The notes: generated from the sequence alone by a model not told the origin. Shown: positions 44,024 through 55,729, counted from the stretch's first letter. The stretch is 64,000 bases of DNA from Vulcanimicrobium alpinum (GCF_027923555.1 NZ_AP025523.1:3444364-3508363); one strand, 5' to 3'. Program-made: numbers and translations.

Positions 44024-45389
44024 GGCCGAGTCCGTATAATTGATGTAAATTGAGCGGGCGGGTAGCCACCGCCCCGGTTCGAAGATTGACGTTGTTCAAC
44101 ACCTCAATCGAAAGGACCGAAACGGTGGCCGATTACGATCTTACCCTATCCCGCGACGCGATTCCAGCTTTGCTTGATCAGCCGGCGGCGCTCGGCAAAC
44201 TCGTCGAAGTGATTCTCAACCAAGTGCTCGAGGCACAGATGCGCGATCATCTGGGCGCCGAGCGGTACGAGCGCTGTGAAGAACGGGAGGGCTATCGAAA
44301 TGGGTATCGCGATCGACAGCTCTCGACCCGCGTCGGCTCGCTGGTCCTGCGCGTGCCGCAGACGCGCGACGGCAGCTTCTCAACCGACATCTTCGAGCGT
44401 TATCGCCGCAGCGAACAAGCCTTCGTCGTGGGCCTGATGGAGATGGTCGTCAACGGCGTCTCGACGCGGAAGGTCACGCGGATAACCGAAGGTCTGTGTG
44501 GGACGTCGTTTTCGAAATCGACGGTAAGTCGCCTTACGAAGGCACTCGACGAGCCGGTCGCGGGATTCTTGAATCGCCGGCTCGACGCAGCGTACCCATT
44601 CATCATCGTTGACGCGCTCTTTACGAAGGTGCGCACCGACAAGAGCGTCGTCAGCAAAGCGCTGCTCATCGCGAGCGGCATTCGTGCTGACGGATACCGA
44701 GAAATCCTTGGTCTTTCGATCGGCGATTCGGAGAGCTTTGCGACGTGGAACGAGTTCTTTTGCGGCCTCAAAGCACGCGGCTTGCACGGCGTCGACGTTG
44801 CCGTCTCCGACAATCACTCGGGCTTACGCGAGGCGATCGCCAAGCAATTCGTCGGCGCGACGTGGCAGCGTTGCCAGTTCCACGTGATGAAGAACTTGCT
44901 CGATCACGCGCCCAAGAAAGAACGGGAAAACGTAACCGCTGCAGCTCGGCTGATCTTCCTCGCAACTGATCGCAAAGAGGCCGAGCGTCGATATGCGGAA
45001 TTCATGGCCCGCTTCGCAGAAACGGCGCCCAAGTCGTGCGTGTGCTTGGAAGGAGCGTTCGAAGACATGCTTGCGATCTTGCCGCTGCCGGAGAAATATC
45101 GCCGGCGACTGCGCACGAGCAACATGCAAGAGCGGCTCAATGAAGAGATTCGTCGCCGGGAGAAAGTCATTCGCATTTTCCCAAACGACGCCGCAGCGAT
45201 TCGCATGGTCGGCGCGTTACTCTCCGAGCAAAACGACGAATGGTTAGGCCGAGCCTACTTCGACATGACCGAATACTTCGAATGGAAAGCAACGACGGTG
45301 GCCAAGCCGGCCGCCGTAAAACGAGACAGACGAGCAGCCTAACTTACGCGATCGACGAACCGGAATTACAGCAGATTTGGGACTTGACT
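44024..45389 (+). mobile_element. IS256-family element A, copy A7 (inside B3, subtype 2)
   Basis: 1366 bp, flanked by ATCCAAGAG (44015-44023, 45390-45398). Confidence 0.95.
44125..45342 (+). CDS. IS256-family transposase (A7)
   Basis: 405 residues, GTG start, intact DDE. Carries FFCGLKARG where other copies have FFRGLKARG, a private substitution, also seen as a matching base in the A6 part at 46622. Confidence 0.92.
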   Translation: MADYDLTLSRDAIPALLDQPAALGKLVEVILNQVLEAQMRDHLGAERYERCEEREGYRNGYRDRQLSTRVGSLVLRVPQTRDGSFSTDIFERYRRSEQAFVVGLMEMVVNGVSTRKVTRITEGLCGTSFSKSTVSRLTKALDEPVAGFLNRRLDAAYPFIIVDALFTKVRTDKSVVSKALLIASGIRADGYREILGLSIGDSESFATWNEFFCGLKARGLHGVDVAVSDNHSGLREAIAKQFVGATWQRCQFHVMKNLLDHAPKKERENVTAAARLIFLATDRKEAERRYAEFMARFAETAPKSCVCLEGAFEDMLAILPLPEKYRRRLRTSNMQERLNEEIRRREKVIRIFPNDAAAIRMVGALLSEQNDEWLGRAYFDMTEYFEWKATTVAKPAAVKRDRRAA

Positions 45390-46663
45390 ATCCAAGAGGC
45401 CTACATCCAGGGCATCTCCACGCGCTCGGTCGACGAGCTCGTCAAGGCGATGGGGATGACAGGCATCTCCAAGAGTCAGGTCTCACGGCTGTGCGAAGAG
45501 ATCGACGAACGCGTGAACGCATTTCTTACCCGGCCGATCGAAGGCGACTGGCCCTATCTTTGGATCGACGCGACGTACGTGAAGACGCGCTCCGGCGGAC
45601 GCATCGTCTCGGTCGCCGTGATACTGGCCGTCGGCGTAAACACCGATGGGACACGGGAATTGTTGGGCCTCGCGGTTGGTCCGAGCGAAGCAGAGCCGTT
45701 CTGGATCGACTTTCTTCGCAGCTTGAGCCGCCGCGGATTGCGCGGTGTCAAGCTCGTCATTTCCGACTCGCATGTCGGCCTGAAAGCGGCCATCGCGAAA
45801 GTATTCAAAGCAACGTGGCAGCGCTGCCGCGTGCATTTTATGCGAAACGCGCTCGCACATGCGGGTAAAGGGCAACGGCAGATGGTCCTCGCGTTGATCA
45901 ACACGGTATTCGCGCAAGAGACAGCGGAAGCTGCGCACGAGCAATGGCGTATCGTCTCCGAGCAGCTTCGGCAGAAGTTCCCGAAGCTCGCGGCGATGAT
46001 GGACGACGCCGAGAACGACGTGCTCGCGTACATGGACTTTCCCAAGGCGCACCGCAAGCAGATCGCCTCAACCAATCCGCTCGAACGGGTCAACGCGGAG
46101 ATCAAGCGGCGCACCGATGTCGTCGGTATCTTCCCGAACGATGCTGCCATCGTACGCCTCGTCGGTGCGCTCCTACTGGAACAGAACGACGAATGGCAAC
46201 TGCAGCGGCGCTACATGCAACTCGAAGGACTCAGTGCCGTCAGCGATAATCAGCCCGCCAAGCTCTCCGCCGTGATTAACGGCTGAGCGCTACCCTCGCC
46301 GAGCCACCGCTCGTACACCACGGCTGGGGACACGATCAGCACACGCACGACTTCGGCGCTGTTTCTGCGAAGCGGGCCATGAATTCCGCATATCGACGCT
46401 CGGCCTCTTTGCGATCAGTTGCGAGGAAGATCAGCCGAGCTGCAGCGGTTACGTTTTCGCGTTCTTTCTTGGGCGCGTGATCGAGCAAGTTCTTCATCAC
46501 GTGGAACTGGCAACGCTGCCACGTCGCGCCGACGAATTGCTTGGCGATCGCCTCGCGTAAGCCCGAGTGATTGTCGGAGACGGCAACGTCGACGCCGTGC
46601 AAGCCGCGTGCTTTGAGGCCGCAAAAGAACTCGTTCCACGTCGCAAAGCTCTCCGAATCGCCG

Positions 46664-48029
46664 AGTCAAGTCCCAAATCTGCTGTAATTCCGGTTCGTCG
46701 ATCGCGTAAGTTAGGCTGCTCGTCTGTCTCGTTTTACGGCGGCCGGCTTGGCCACCGTCGTTGCTTTCCATTCGAAGTATTCGGTCATGTCGAAGTAGGC
46801 TCGGCCTAACCATTCGTCGTTTTGCTCGGAGAGTAGCGCGCCGACCATGCGAATCGCCGCGGCGTCGTTTGGGAAGATGCGAATGACTTTCTCCCGGCGA
46901 CGAATCTCTTCATTGAGCCGCTCTTGCATGTTGCTCGTGCGCAGTCGCCGGCGATATTTCTCCGGCAGCGGCAAGATCGCAAGCATGTCTTCGAACGCTC
47001 CTTCCAAGCACACGCACGACTTGGGCGCCGTTTCTGCGAAGCGGGCCATGAATTCCGCATATCGACGCTCGGCCTCTTTGCGATCAGTTGCGAGGAAGAT
47101 CAGCCGAGCTGCAGCGGTTACGTTTTCCCGTTCTTTCTTGGGCGCGTGATCGAGCAAGTTCTTCATCACGTGGAACTGGCAACGCTGCCACGTCGCGCCG
47201 ACGAATTGCTTGGCGATCGCCTCGCGTAAGCCCGAGTGATTGTCGGAGACGGCAACGTCGACGCCGTGCAAGCCGCGCGCTTTGAGGCCGCGAAAGAACT
47301 CGTTCCACGTCGCAAAGCTCTCCGAATCGCCGATCGAAAGACCAAGGATTTCGCGGTACCCGTCAGCGCGAATGCCGCTCGCGATGAGTAGTGCTTTGCT
47401 GACGACGCTCTTGTCGGTGCGCACCTTCGTAAAGAGCGCGTCAACGATGATGAATGGGTACGCTGCGTCGAGCCGGCGATTCAAGAATCCCGCGACCGGT
47501 TCGTCGAGTGCCTTCGTAAGGCGACTTACCGTCGATTTCGAAAACGACGTCCCGCAGAGGCCTTCGGTTATCCGCGTGACCTTCCGCGTCGAGACGCCGT
47601 TGACGACCATCTCCATCAGGCCCACGACGAAGGCTTGTTCGCTGCGGCGATAACGCTCGAAGATGTCGGTTGAGAAGCTGCCGTCGCGCGTCTGCGGCAC
47701 GCGCAGGACCAGCGAGCCGACGCGGGTCGAGAGCTGTCGATCGCGATACCCATTTCGATAGCCCTCCCGTTCTTCACAGCGCTCGTACCGCTCGGCGCCC
47801 AGATGATCGCGCATCTGTGCCTCGAGCACTTGGTTGAGAATCACTTCGACGAGTTTGCCGAGCGCCGCCGGCTGATCAAGCAAAGCTGGAATCGCGTCGC
47901 GGGATAGGGTAAGATCGTAATCGGCCACCGTTTCGGTCCTTTCGATTGAGGTGTTGAACAACGTCAATCTTCGAACCGGGGCGGTGGCTACCCGCCCGCT
48001 CAATTTACATCAATTATACGGACTCGGCC
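46664..48029 (-). mobile_element. IS256-family element A, copy A8 (inside A6, subtype 2)
   Basis: 1366 bp, flanked by AATCGCCG (46656-46663, 48030-48037). An A element inserted in another A element, so transposition immunity is not operating. Confidence 0.95.
46711..47928 (-). CDS. IS256-family transposase (A8)
   Basis: 405 residues, GTG start, DDE complete. Confidence 0.92.
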   Translation of the reverse strand: MADYDLTLSRDAIPALLDQPAALGKLVEVILNQVLEAQMRDHLGAERYERCEEREGYRNGYRDRQLSTRVGSLVLRVPQTRDGSFSTDIFERYRRSEQAFVVGLMEMVVNGVSTRKVTRITEGLCGTSFSKSTVSRLTKALDEPVAGFLNRRLDAAYPFIIVDALFTKVRTDKSVVSKALLIASGIRADGYREILGLSIGDSESFATWNEFFRGLKARGLHGVDVAVSDNHSGLREAIAKQFVGATWQRCQFHVMKNLLDHAPKKERENVTAAARLIFLATDRKEAERRYAEFMARFAETAPKSCVCLEGAFEDMLAILPLPEKYRRRLRTSNMQERLNEEIRRREKVIRIFPNDAAAIRMVGALLSEQNDEWLGRAYFDMTEYFEWKATTVAKPAAVKRDRRAA

Positions 48030-49276
48030 AATCGCCGATCGAAAGACCAAGGATTTCTCGGTATCCGTCAGCACGAATGCCGCTCGCGATGAGCAGCGCT
48101 TTGCTGACGACGCTCTTGTCGGTGCGCACCTTCGTAAAGAGCGCGTCAACGATGATGAATGGGTACGCTGCGTCGAGCCGGCGATTCAAGAATCCCGCGA
48201 CCGGCTCGTCGAGTGCCTTCGTAAGGCGACTTACCGTCGATTTCGAAAACGACGTCCCACACAGACCTTCGGTTATCCGCGTGACCTTCCGCGTCGAGAC
48301 GCCGTTGACGACCATCTCCATCAGGCCCACGACGAAGGCTTGTTCGCTGCGGCGATAACGCTCGAAGATGTCGGTTGAGAAGCTGCCGTCGCGCGTCTGC
48401 GGCACGCGCAGGACCAGCGATCCGACGCGGGTCGAGAGCTGTCGATCGCGATACCCATTCCGATAGCCCTCCCGTTCTTGACAGCGTTCGTACCGCTCGG
48501 CGCCCAGATGATCGCGCATCTGCGCCTCGAGCACTTGGTTCAAAATCGTTTCGACGAGCTTCCCGAGCGCCGCAGGTTGATCGAGCAACGCTGGAATCGC
48601 GTCGCGGGATAGGGTAAGATCGTAATCGGCCACCGTTCCGGTCCTTTCGATTGAAGTGTTGTCAACGTCAATCTTCGAACCGGAGCGGTGGCTACCCGCC
48701 CGCTGAATTTACATCAATTATAGGGACTCTGCCTTCGTCAGCGGGGCCGGCGCCAAGATGGATGCCGTCGACCCACAGGTACACGTAGCGATTGCCATCG
48801 AGGCGGCGTGTCTTCCACGTGTCGTACTCCGCACCGAATTCGGCGTTCACGCGAGCGATCGTCGAAGCCGAAAGCGGAGCTTCTGCGCCGAGTAATCCGC
48901 GCAGCGTCGGCTCGAAATCGCGATGCGCGAGGCCTTCGATCCACAGCTGATGGATCGTCTTGTCGATCGACGGAAGCCGACGTCGGTATTTGGGGATCAG
49001 CGCTGACTCGTGCGCAACGCCGCGAACGCGCGGACGGCGGATCGCGATGGGGCCGATGCTCGCGGTAATTGTTCGTTCGGGATCGTGCCCATCGCGGAAA
49101 CCAATGCGCTTGCCGTCGCGGCGTTCGTAACGGAGTCGGCCGAGCAACTCATCGACCTCCGCTTCGAGGTACGATTGGACGAGTTCGGCGACTTTGGCCC
49201 GGCACAATTCGTCCAGTTCGACTGAAAAGTCGCGCTCGGGCTTGGCAACGGGATCTGGTTTGGGGTAAACTTTCTT

Positions 49277-50572
49277 GGGTCTTCCGGTTTTGTAGTGGGC
49301 GGGCGAGAGGAAATCGGTCGGCCGTCGTAATGCTACGCCATGCGAGACACCGAATTCATCCGCGGGTTGCTGCGCGTCGAAGATCCTTGGGACGTGACCG
49401 AATCAAAGCTCGATCTCGAGCGAAATCGGGTCGATGTTCGGCTTGAATGGCAAGGCGCGGGTCGCTGTCCAAAATGCGATCGGGAGTGCCCCAAGCACGA
49501 TCATCGCGAGCGCGTCTGGCGTGACCTCGATCTGGCCGGCGACCAACTTTTCTTGCACGCCTCCGTACCCCGGATCGATTGTCCCGAGCACGGCGTCACG
49601 ACCGTTGCGATTCCCTGGTCAAGCGGTCGCACCGAGTTTACGTCGCGCTTCGAGCGTTTGGCGATCGCCCTCCTACTCGAGATGTCCGTCGCGGCGGTCG
49701 CGCGTCGCTTGGGCATCAGCTGGGAGCAAGTCGATTCCATTATGCTCCGGGCGGTCGAGCGCGGTAAGCAGCGGCGACTGCCACGTCTTGTGCGGCATCT
49801 CGGCATCGACGAGAAGGCCGTCAAAAAGCGGCATCGGTACTTCACGATCGTGTCCGACTTGGACCGCGGCGAGGTCCTGTGGGTCGGTCGCGGTCGCAAG
49901 CGCGAATCGATTGACGCTTTCTACGACGGCCTTTCGCACGAACAACTTCATGCCATTGAGGGCATCGCGATGGATATGTGGCAGCCGTACTTCGAGTCGA
50001 CCGTAGCACACGTGCCCGATGCGGCACGGAAGATCGTCTTCGATAAGTACCACATCACGGCATATCTCACCAAAGCCGTCGATCTCACTCGTCGAGCGAT
50101 GATGCGTGACAAGACGCTCGACCGAACGGCATTGAAAGGGACTAAGTATTCCTGGTTGCGCTCGTTTGCGAATCTCGACCGCGACGAACGACGTGATCTG
50201 AGCGCCTTGCGGAGCCAGTACAAACGCCTTGGCCGCGCGTGGTCGATGAAGGAGCACTTTACGGAGTTCTGGCGATATCGGCGTGAGTCCGCAGCGCGTC
50301 GTTTCTTTGCCGATTGGTACCGGTGGGCGACGCACTCTCAATTGCCCGAAATGATCAGCGTCGCGCGCACGCTCAAACGTCACTTTGCGAACATCATCAC
50401 GTACATTCGCAAGCCGATCACCAATGCGGCAGCCGAGAGCCTCAACAGCAAGATCCAAATGATCAAATTCCGCGCGCGCGGCTATCGCAATGAGGGCCGA
50501 TTTGCAGCGGCGATTCTATTCCACTGTGGTGGGCTCGACCTCTTGCCCGCCCACCCGAAGTCCTGAAGCGCC
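49277..50572 (+). mobile_element. ISL3-family element G, copy G1
   Basis: 1296 bp, ends GGGTCTTCCGGTTTTGTAG and GGCGCTTCAGGACTTCGGG (shared GTGGGCGGG just inside). The left flank is in element F (ACTTTCTT) and the right flank at the 3' end of araC (CAAAAAAC); no duplication, so adjacent DNA was deleted. Confidence 0.9.
49340..50566 (+). CDS. ISL3-family transposase (G1)
   Basis: 408 residues. N-terminal zinc finger (CPKCDRECPKHDH, IDCPEHG), helix-turn-helix (MSVAAVARRLGISWEQVDSI), DDE core with HLGIDEKAVKKRHRY, VAHVPDAARKIVFDKYHI and ITNAAAESLNSKIQ. Intact. Confidence 0.93.
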   Translation: MRDTEFIRGLLRVEDPWDVTESKLDLERNRVDVRLEWQGAGRCPKCDRECPKHDHRERVWRDLDLAGDQLFLHASVPRIDCPEHGVTTVAIPWSSGRTEFTSRFERLAIALLLEMSVAAVARRLGISWEQVDSIMLRAVERGKQRRLPRLVRHLGIDEKAVKKRHRYFTIVSDLDRGEVLWVGRGRKRESIDAFYDGLSHEQLHAIEGIAMDMWQPYFESTVAHVPDAARKIVFDKYHITAYLTKAVDLTRRAMMRDKTLDRTALKGTKYSWLRSFANLDRDERRDLSALRSQYKRLGRAWSMKEHFTEFWRYRRESAARRFFADWYRWATHSQLPEMISVARTLKRHFANIITYIRKPITNAAAESLNSKIQMIKFRARGYRNEGRFAAAILFHCGGLDLLPAHPKS

Positions 50573-50579
50573 CAAAAAA

Positions 50580-51302
50580 CTAGCGTTGCGCAGCGAGCGC
50601 GCGAAATCGAGCCGGCGTTATCCCTTCCGCTTGGCGAAATGCTTGAGTGAAATGGCTTTGGTGAGCGAACCCCGTCGCTAGCGCGATAGCCGCAAGGTCC
50701 ATACCCGATGCGACGAGGTGCTGCTTTCCGCGCGCGATCCGTCGGGCGCGGACCCAACGATGCGGTGGGATTCCTGCACGCTTGTGGAACCACCGGTTTA
50801 AAGCATGTTGTGGTAGGTCCGCGATCTGCGCGATCTCTGCAAGCGTCACCGGTCCGTCGAGCTTGGCTTCAACGTATTCGACAATCCGTCGCCACGCGAG
50901 ATCACTGCCGCTGGTGACGGTGGGGTAGCGGCCGGTGCCGATTTCAGCCAGGCGCAACAAGATAGCGTCAGCCGCATGTTCAAGCGCGAGCGGATCGATC
51001 AGCGTCGTCCGCATCAGTCGCGCAACGTTTGCGGCATAGTGAACGATCAAAGGATCGCTGACGTGTCGGACATCTCCAAGGGCAGGCACGCGCGCAAATC
51101 CTTGCCCAAGAAGCCCAGCGATGCGTTCCGGGCTGACGAACAGCGACGTCATTTCGGCGAACTGCCATTCGAACCGGTGCTCCTGCGAGGCGTCGATGAT
51201 ATGCGTCTCCCCAGGCTCGAATACGAATCGGCGTCGAAATCCGGCGCCACCTTGCAAGTCGCCTCGAAAACCGGTCCCCGCCAAGGTCACGAAAATTTGC
51301 AT
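50580..51302 (-). pseudogene. AraC-family regulator, C-terminal part (split by G2)
   Basis: 240 residues ending in a double helix-turn-helix domain (TLAEIAQIADLPQHALNRWFHKRAG, DLAAIALATGFAHQSHFTQAFRQAEG, TPARF). The upstream part is at 58144-58256. The duplication ATTTGCAT allows the two to be joined in frame as HDEMQIFVTLAG. This piece alone still has an ATG and could be expressed as an N-terminally shortened activator. Target genes unknown. Confidence 0.85.
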
Positions 51303-52385
51303 GGCGCTTCAGGACTTCGGGTGGGCGGGCAAGAGGTCGAGCCCACCACAGTGGAATAGAATCGCCGCTGGAAATCGGCCCTCATTGCGATAGCCGCGCG
51401 CGCGGAATTTGATCATTTGGATCTTGCTGTTGAGGCTCTCGGCTGCCGCATTGGTGATCGGCTTGCGAATGTACGTGATGATGTTCGCAAAGTGACGTTT
51501 GAGCGTGCGCGCGACGCTGATCATTTCGGGCAATTGAGAGTGCGTCGCCCACCGGTACCAATCGGCAAAGAAACGACGCGCTGCGGACTCACGGATCGTG
51601 TCCCGGCCCGTGGTGTATGAGAGGGTCGCCCTTGTAGCATAGAGAGCGGCCATCGTGGCTTTCGGCGAAGGTTGTTTTTGCAACAAATAACCGACCGAAA
51701 GGGATCCACGATGGCCAAACCCAGTATCGCACTTTCCGAGCTCGTCGAAAAGGGCGGCGACGTCGACTTCGTTCGCGAGATGCTCCAGTACGCCGGGCAG
51801 CGGATCATGGAGATCGATGTTGAGGAACTCTGCGGCTTGCCCTACGGCGAGCGCGGCCCCGGCCGACAGAACGCCCGCAACGGCTTCCGCGAGCGCCAAT
51901 GGGAGACGCGTTCCGGCACGATCGGACTGCGCATCCCCAAGTTGCGCAAAGGTAGCTACTTCCCCGCGTTCCTCGAGCCGCGCCGCACGGCGGAGAAGGC
52001 GCTCACCGCCGTCATCCAAGAGGCCTACATCCAGGGCATCTCCACGCGCTCGGTCGACGAGCTCGTCAAGGCGATGGGGATGACAGGCATCTCCAAGAGT
52101 CAGGTCTCACGGCTGTGCGAAGAGATCGACGAACGCGTGAACGCATTTCTTACCCGGCCGATCGAAGGCGACTGGCCCTATCTTTGGATCGACGCGACGT
52201 ACGTGAAGACGCGCTCCGGCGGACGCATCGTCTCGGTCGCCGTGATACTGGCCGTCGGCGTAAACACCGATGGGACACGGGAATTGTTGGGCCTCGCGGT
52301 TGGTCCGAGCGAAGCAGAGCCGTTCTGGATCGACTTTCTTCGCAGCTTGAGCCGCCGCGGATTGCGCGGTGTCAAGCTCGTCATT

Positions 52386-53550
52386 TGTAGTAGCTACTAT
52401 GTGATCTGACAGTCGTACGATCTTGCGGTAGTGTCAGATAGGTTGGGTTTCAGTCTAAGCGATCTGTTTCTCTTTCGCAAGGGAGACACTGTCGACGAAT
52501 GTCTGCATCGGCGTCTTGCCGTAGCACCAGCGTCCTTGATGCGGACGCTGCGTGTTGTACTCCTCGGTCCACGCATCGAGGTCCCGCTGCAGTTGCTCGA
52601 GCGACGTGTAGATCGTCTTGCGAAACGCGATCCGATAAAACTCATCAAGCATCGTTTTGTGAAAACGCTCGACGATGCCGTTGGTCTGCGGATGGCGTGC
52701 CTTCGTTCGGGTGTGGTCGATGTCTTCGATCGCCAGGTAGAGCTCGTACGGATGTCCCTCACGCCCGCAAAACTCCGTGCCGCGGTCGGTCAGGATCCGT
52801 TGCAACGTAATCCCGTACTCTTCGTATAGCGGTAACACGCGATCGTTGAGCAGGTCGGCCGCAGTGATTGGTGTCTTGTCCAAATAGAGCTTCGCGACGC
52901 CCACCTTCGCATAGGTGTCGATGAAGGTCTGCTGGTAGATGCGGCCGACGCCCTTCATCGTCCCAACGAAGAAGGTGTCCTGCGCGCCGCAGTAGCCGGG
53001 GCACTCACTCTCGAACTCGCCGTGCGCTTCTTTCTCGAGCTTGGCACGCTCCAGCGCGACGACTTGCGCCTCAGTCAGGACGAGCCCATCTTGGGCGCTC
53101 TTTGCTTCCAGCGCTTTGAGCCGTTTCTTCATCGTCTCAAGATCGTGTCGCAGCCACACCCCGCGAAGTCCCGCCGGCGACATACGCATCCCACGCTTGG
53201 CGAGCTCGTTCGCTGCGCGCACTTGACCGTACGCAGGGAACTCGATCGCAAGATCGACAATCGCATCCTCGACTTCGGGAGCAATGCGGTTCTTGAGGTT
53301 CGGCTTTCGCTTGGTGATCTCGGCCAAGGCTAGATCGCCGCCCGTCTCGTAGAGCTCTTTGAAACGGTAGAAGCTATCACGGCTGTAACCCATCACGCGG
53401 CAGGCTTCAGTCACATTTCCGAGCTGCTTGCCGAGCTGGAGTAGGCCCACTTTCGCCTTGATGACTTTTCGGTCGCTGTTCATGGATGGCTCCTCAGGAG
53501 GATTCACCACCGGTATTCGACAACCGTCAGATCAAATCCTGACTTCTACA
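52386..53550 (-). mobile_element. IS481-family element C, copy C5 (complete, inside B4)
   Basis: 1165 bp, flanked by the 7-bp duplication CGTCATT (52379-52385, 53551-53557). This copy sets the duplication length used to interpret C2 and C4. Confidence 0.95.
52455..53483 (-). CDS. IS481-family transposase (C5)
   Basis: 342 residues, intact, same subtype as C1. Confidence 0.92.
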   Translation of the reverse strand: MNSDRKVIKAKVGLLQLGKQLGNVTEACRVMGYSRDSFYRFKELYETGGDLALAEITKRKPNLKNRIAPEVEDAIVDLAIEFPAYGQVRAANELAKRGMRMSPAGLRGVWLRHDLETMKKRLKALEAKSAQDGLVLTEAQVVALERAKLEKEAHGEFESECPGYCGAQDTFFVGTMKGVGRIYQQTFIDTYAKVGVAKLYLDKTPITAADLLNDRVLPLYEEYGITLQRILTDRGTEFCGREGHPYELYLAIEDIDHTRTKARHPQTNGIVERFHKTMLDEFYRIAFRKTIYTSLEQLQRDLDAWTEEYNTQRPHQGRWCYGKTPMQTFVDSVSLAKEKQIA

Positions 53551-54308
53551 CGTCATTTCCGACTCGCATGTCGGCCTGAAAGCGGCCATCGCGAAAGTAT
53601 TCAAAGCAACGTGGCAGCGCTGCCGCGTGCATTTTATGCGAAACGCGCTCGCACATGCGGGTAAAGGGCAACGGCAGATGGTCCTCGCGTTGATCAACAC
53701 GGTATTCGCGCAAGAGACAGCGGAAGCTGCGCACGAGCAATGGCGTATCGTCTCCGAGCAGCTTCGGCAGAAGTTCCCGAAGCTCGCGACGATGATGGAC
53801 GACGCCGAGAACGACGTGCTCGCGTACATGGACTTTCCCAAGGCGCACCGCAAGCAGATCGCCTCAACCAATCCGCTCGAACGGGTCAACGCGGAGATCA
53901 AGCGGCGCACCGATGTCGTCGGTATCTTGGCAGAGTCCCTATAATTGATGTAAATTCAGCGGGCGGGTAGCCACCGCTCCGGTTCGAAGATTGACGTTGA
54001 CAACACTTCAATCGAAAGGACCGGAACGGTGGCCGATTACGATCTTACCCTATCCCGCGACGCGATTCCAGCGTTGCTCGATCAACCTGCGGCGCTCGGG
54101 AAGCTCGTCGAAACGATTTTGAACCAAGTGCTCGAGGCGCAGATGCGCGATCATCTGGGCCCCCCGTGTCAAGATAGAGTGGTACCGGTAGCATAGGGAG
54201 TTTTTTGTACAACGTTCGTCGCAGCAGCAGAGCTGTGGATAACGGGGATACTGTGGAAAACATCCGGAACGATGCAAAGCACGCGGGGGCGAGAAAGTCC
54301 TGCAACAG

Positions 54309-54728
54309 ATGCAGTCCTCGAACGGAACCGTTTCAACGGAAATCAAGGCAACCAGTTCACCCCAAAAACCTCAGCGACGTCGGTTCTCCGCCGCCGAGAA
54401 GCTGCGCATCGTGCGCGAGGCTGATGCGCGTCCAGCCGGCACGATCGGAGCGTTTCTCCGGCGCGAAGGTATTTACTCATCGCAGCTCTATGCCTGGCGA
54501 AGGCAGCGCGATCAAGGCGACCTCGATCCAGGTGCGGTGCGCCAACGTGCAAAAGCCAAAATGCAAGCCGACGAGGTTGCGCAGCGGCTCAAAGAACTCG
54601 AGCGGGAAAACCGGAAACTCCGTCGCCAGTTGGCGCGCGCCGAGCTCATAAACGATATCCAAAAAAAATTTGCGGGGCTCCTGGGCGTCGATCTGGAGAG
54701 CCCCGAGACGAACGAGAACGCAGAATGA
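54309..54728 (+). CDS. IS3-family OrfA (E2)
   Basis: 139 residues, same as E1. The A8 tract is at 54661-54668; slipping back one base there would enter the orfB frame. Confidence 0.9.
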   Translation: MQSSNGTVSTEIKATSSPQKPQRRRFSAAEKLRIVREADARPAGTIGAFLRREGIYSSQLYAWRRQRDQGDLDPGAVRQRAKAKMQADEVAQRLKELERENRKLRRQLARAELINDIQKKFAGLLGVDLESPETNENAE

Positions 54729-55729
54729 GTGCGGCGCTGGAACTTGCCCACGAGATTCCGCAGCGCGCGTTGTGCACTGCAGCGGGCATCAGCCGCTCGA
54801 CGCTGCGGCGCCGCCTAAACGGCACGCCGGAACGACTTCCGTCCGTGATCTCGCGCCGGCGCTCGAGAAGAGCACTGAGCGAACACGAGCAAGCTGAGGT
54901 GCTCGCGGTGCTGCATGGCGAGCGGTTTGCCGATCGCGCGCCGGCGACGATCCACGCGACCTTGCTGGACGAAGGTATCTACCTGTGCTCGGTGAGCACG
55001 ATGTACCGCCTGCTGCGAGCAAACGCGGAGGTGCGCGAACGTCGCCGTATTGCACGTCATCCGGAGTACCGTAAGCCCGAACTGGTGGCCACCGGTCCGC
55101 GTCAAGTTTTCTCGTGGGATATCACGAAGCTGCGCGGCCCGCACCCGGGTGAGTGGTTCTCGCTGCTGGTGATGCTCGACATCTTCAGCCGGTTTGTCGT
55201 CGGCTGGATGCTCGTGCATCGGGCCAACGCCGAACTCGCACGGCACTTCATCGCGCAGACGCTGGAACGTGAAGGCATCCAGCCCGGGCACGCGATCGTT
55301 CACGCCGATCGCGGCGCGGAGATGACGGCGCAACCCGTGTGCGCCCTGATGGACAAGCTCGGCGTCGTACGTTCGCACAGCCGTCCGCACGTTAGCGACG
55401 ATAACCCCTTCTCGGAGTCCCAGTTCCGCACGCTGAAGTACCATCCCGAATTCCCCGATCGATTTGGGTCGTTTGAGCACGGGCACGATTTCGTTGGTGA
55501 GTTCATGACCTGGTACAACAACGAGCACCGGCACTCCGGAATCGCGATGCTGACGCCGGCAATGGTGCATCACGGCCAGGCGGACCGCGTGCTCGCCGCC
55601 AGACACGACGTGATGCTCGCGGCTTACCGCGCCAAACCGGAACGATTCATCGGCGGATCGCCAAAGCGGATCGTGTTACCGCCCGCGGTGTGGATAAATC
55701 CGCCCGCTCACGACGGGGTCGCCGTGTAG
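54725..55729 (+). CDS. IS3-family transposase OrfB (E2)
   Basis: 334 residues, same as E1, DDE complete. Confidence 0.92.
   Translation: MSAALELAHEIPQRALCTAAGISRSTLRRRLNGTPERLPSVISRRRSRRALSEHEQAEVLAVLHGERFADRAPATIHATLLDEGIYLCSVSTMYRLLRANAEVRERRRIARHPEYRKPELVATGPRQVFSWDITKLRGPHPGEWFSLLVMLDIFSRFVVGWMLVHRANAELARHFIAQTLEREGIQPGHAIVHADRGAEMTAQPVCALMDKLGVVRSHSRPHVSDDNPFSESQFRTLKYHPEFPDRFGSFEHGHDFVGEFMTWYNNEHRHSGIAMLTPAMVHHGQADRVLAARHDVMLAAYRAKPERFIGGSPKRIVLPPAVWINPPAHDGVAV

Larger units (their letters stand above)
43595..46337 (+). mobile_element. IS256-family element B, copy B3 (inside A6, interrupted by A7)
   Basis: Flanked by AGCACACG (43587-43594, 46338-46345). Transposase pieces 43712-44023 and 45390-46286 rejoin in frame without A7. 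Confidence 0.93.
43244..48733 (-). mobile_element. IS256-family element A, copy A6 (host of B3 and A8)
   Basis: Flanked by TTCGTCAGC (43235-43243, 48734-48742). Its own sequence is in three pieces: 43244-43594, 46338-46663 and 48030-48733. Together they make one A element of the usual length after the duplications AGCACACG and AATCGCCG are removed. Transposase inactivated. Confidence 0.93.
42590..49276 (-). mobile_element. IS256-type element F, split by A6 and its passengers
   Basis: Third IS256 lineage. The transposase N-terminal part lies at 49276-48734 (KVAELVQSYLEAEVDELLGRL ... YLWVDGIHLGAGPADE). The C-terminal part lies at 43243-42590 (RRVLLVVIGADADG ... LLIADGANGLWAAAG ... WLHKVRNVLDKL ... 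TTNPIESIFASVR). The two halves join in frame when 43244-48733 and one TTCGTCAGC duplication are removed. The right end was cut by ISL3 copy G1; the left end lies somewhere before 42590 and is not resolved. Confidence 0.88.

Noticed and set aside
45240..46286. Apparent 348-residue protein joining two transposase types
   Set aside because: Reading frame runs from the end of A7 across its inverted repeat into the interrupted B3 transposase; an artefact of the insertion.
51309..52019. Apparent 236-residue minus-strand protein
   Set aside because: Combines antisense of the B4 transposase with the ISL3 C-terminal piece through the B4 end; not a gene.
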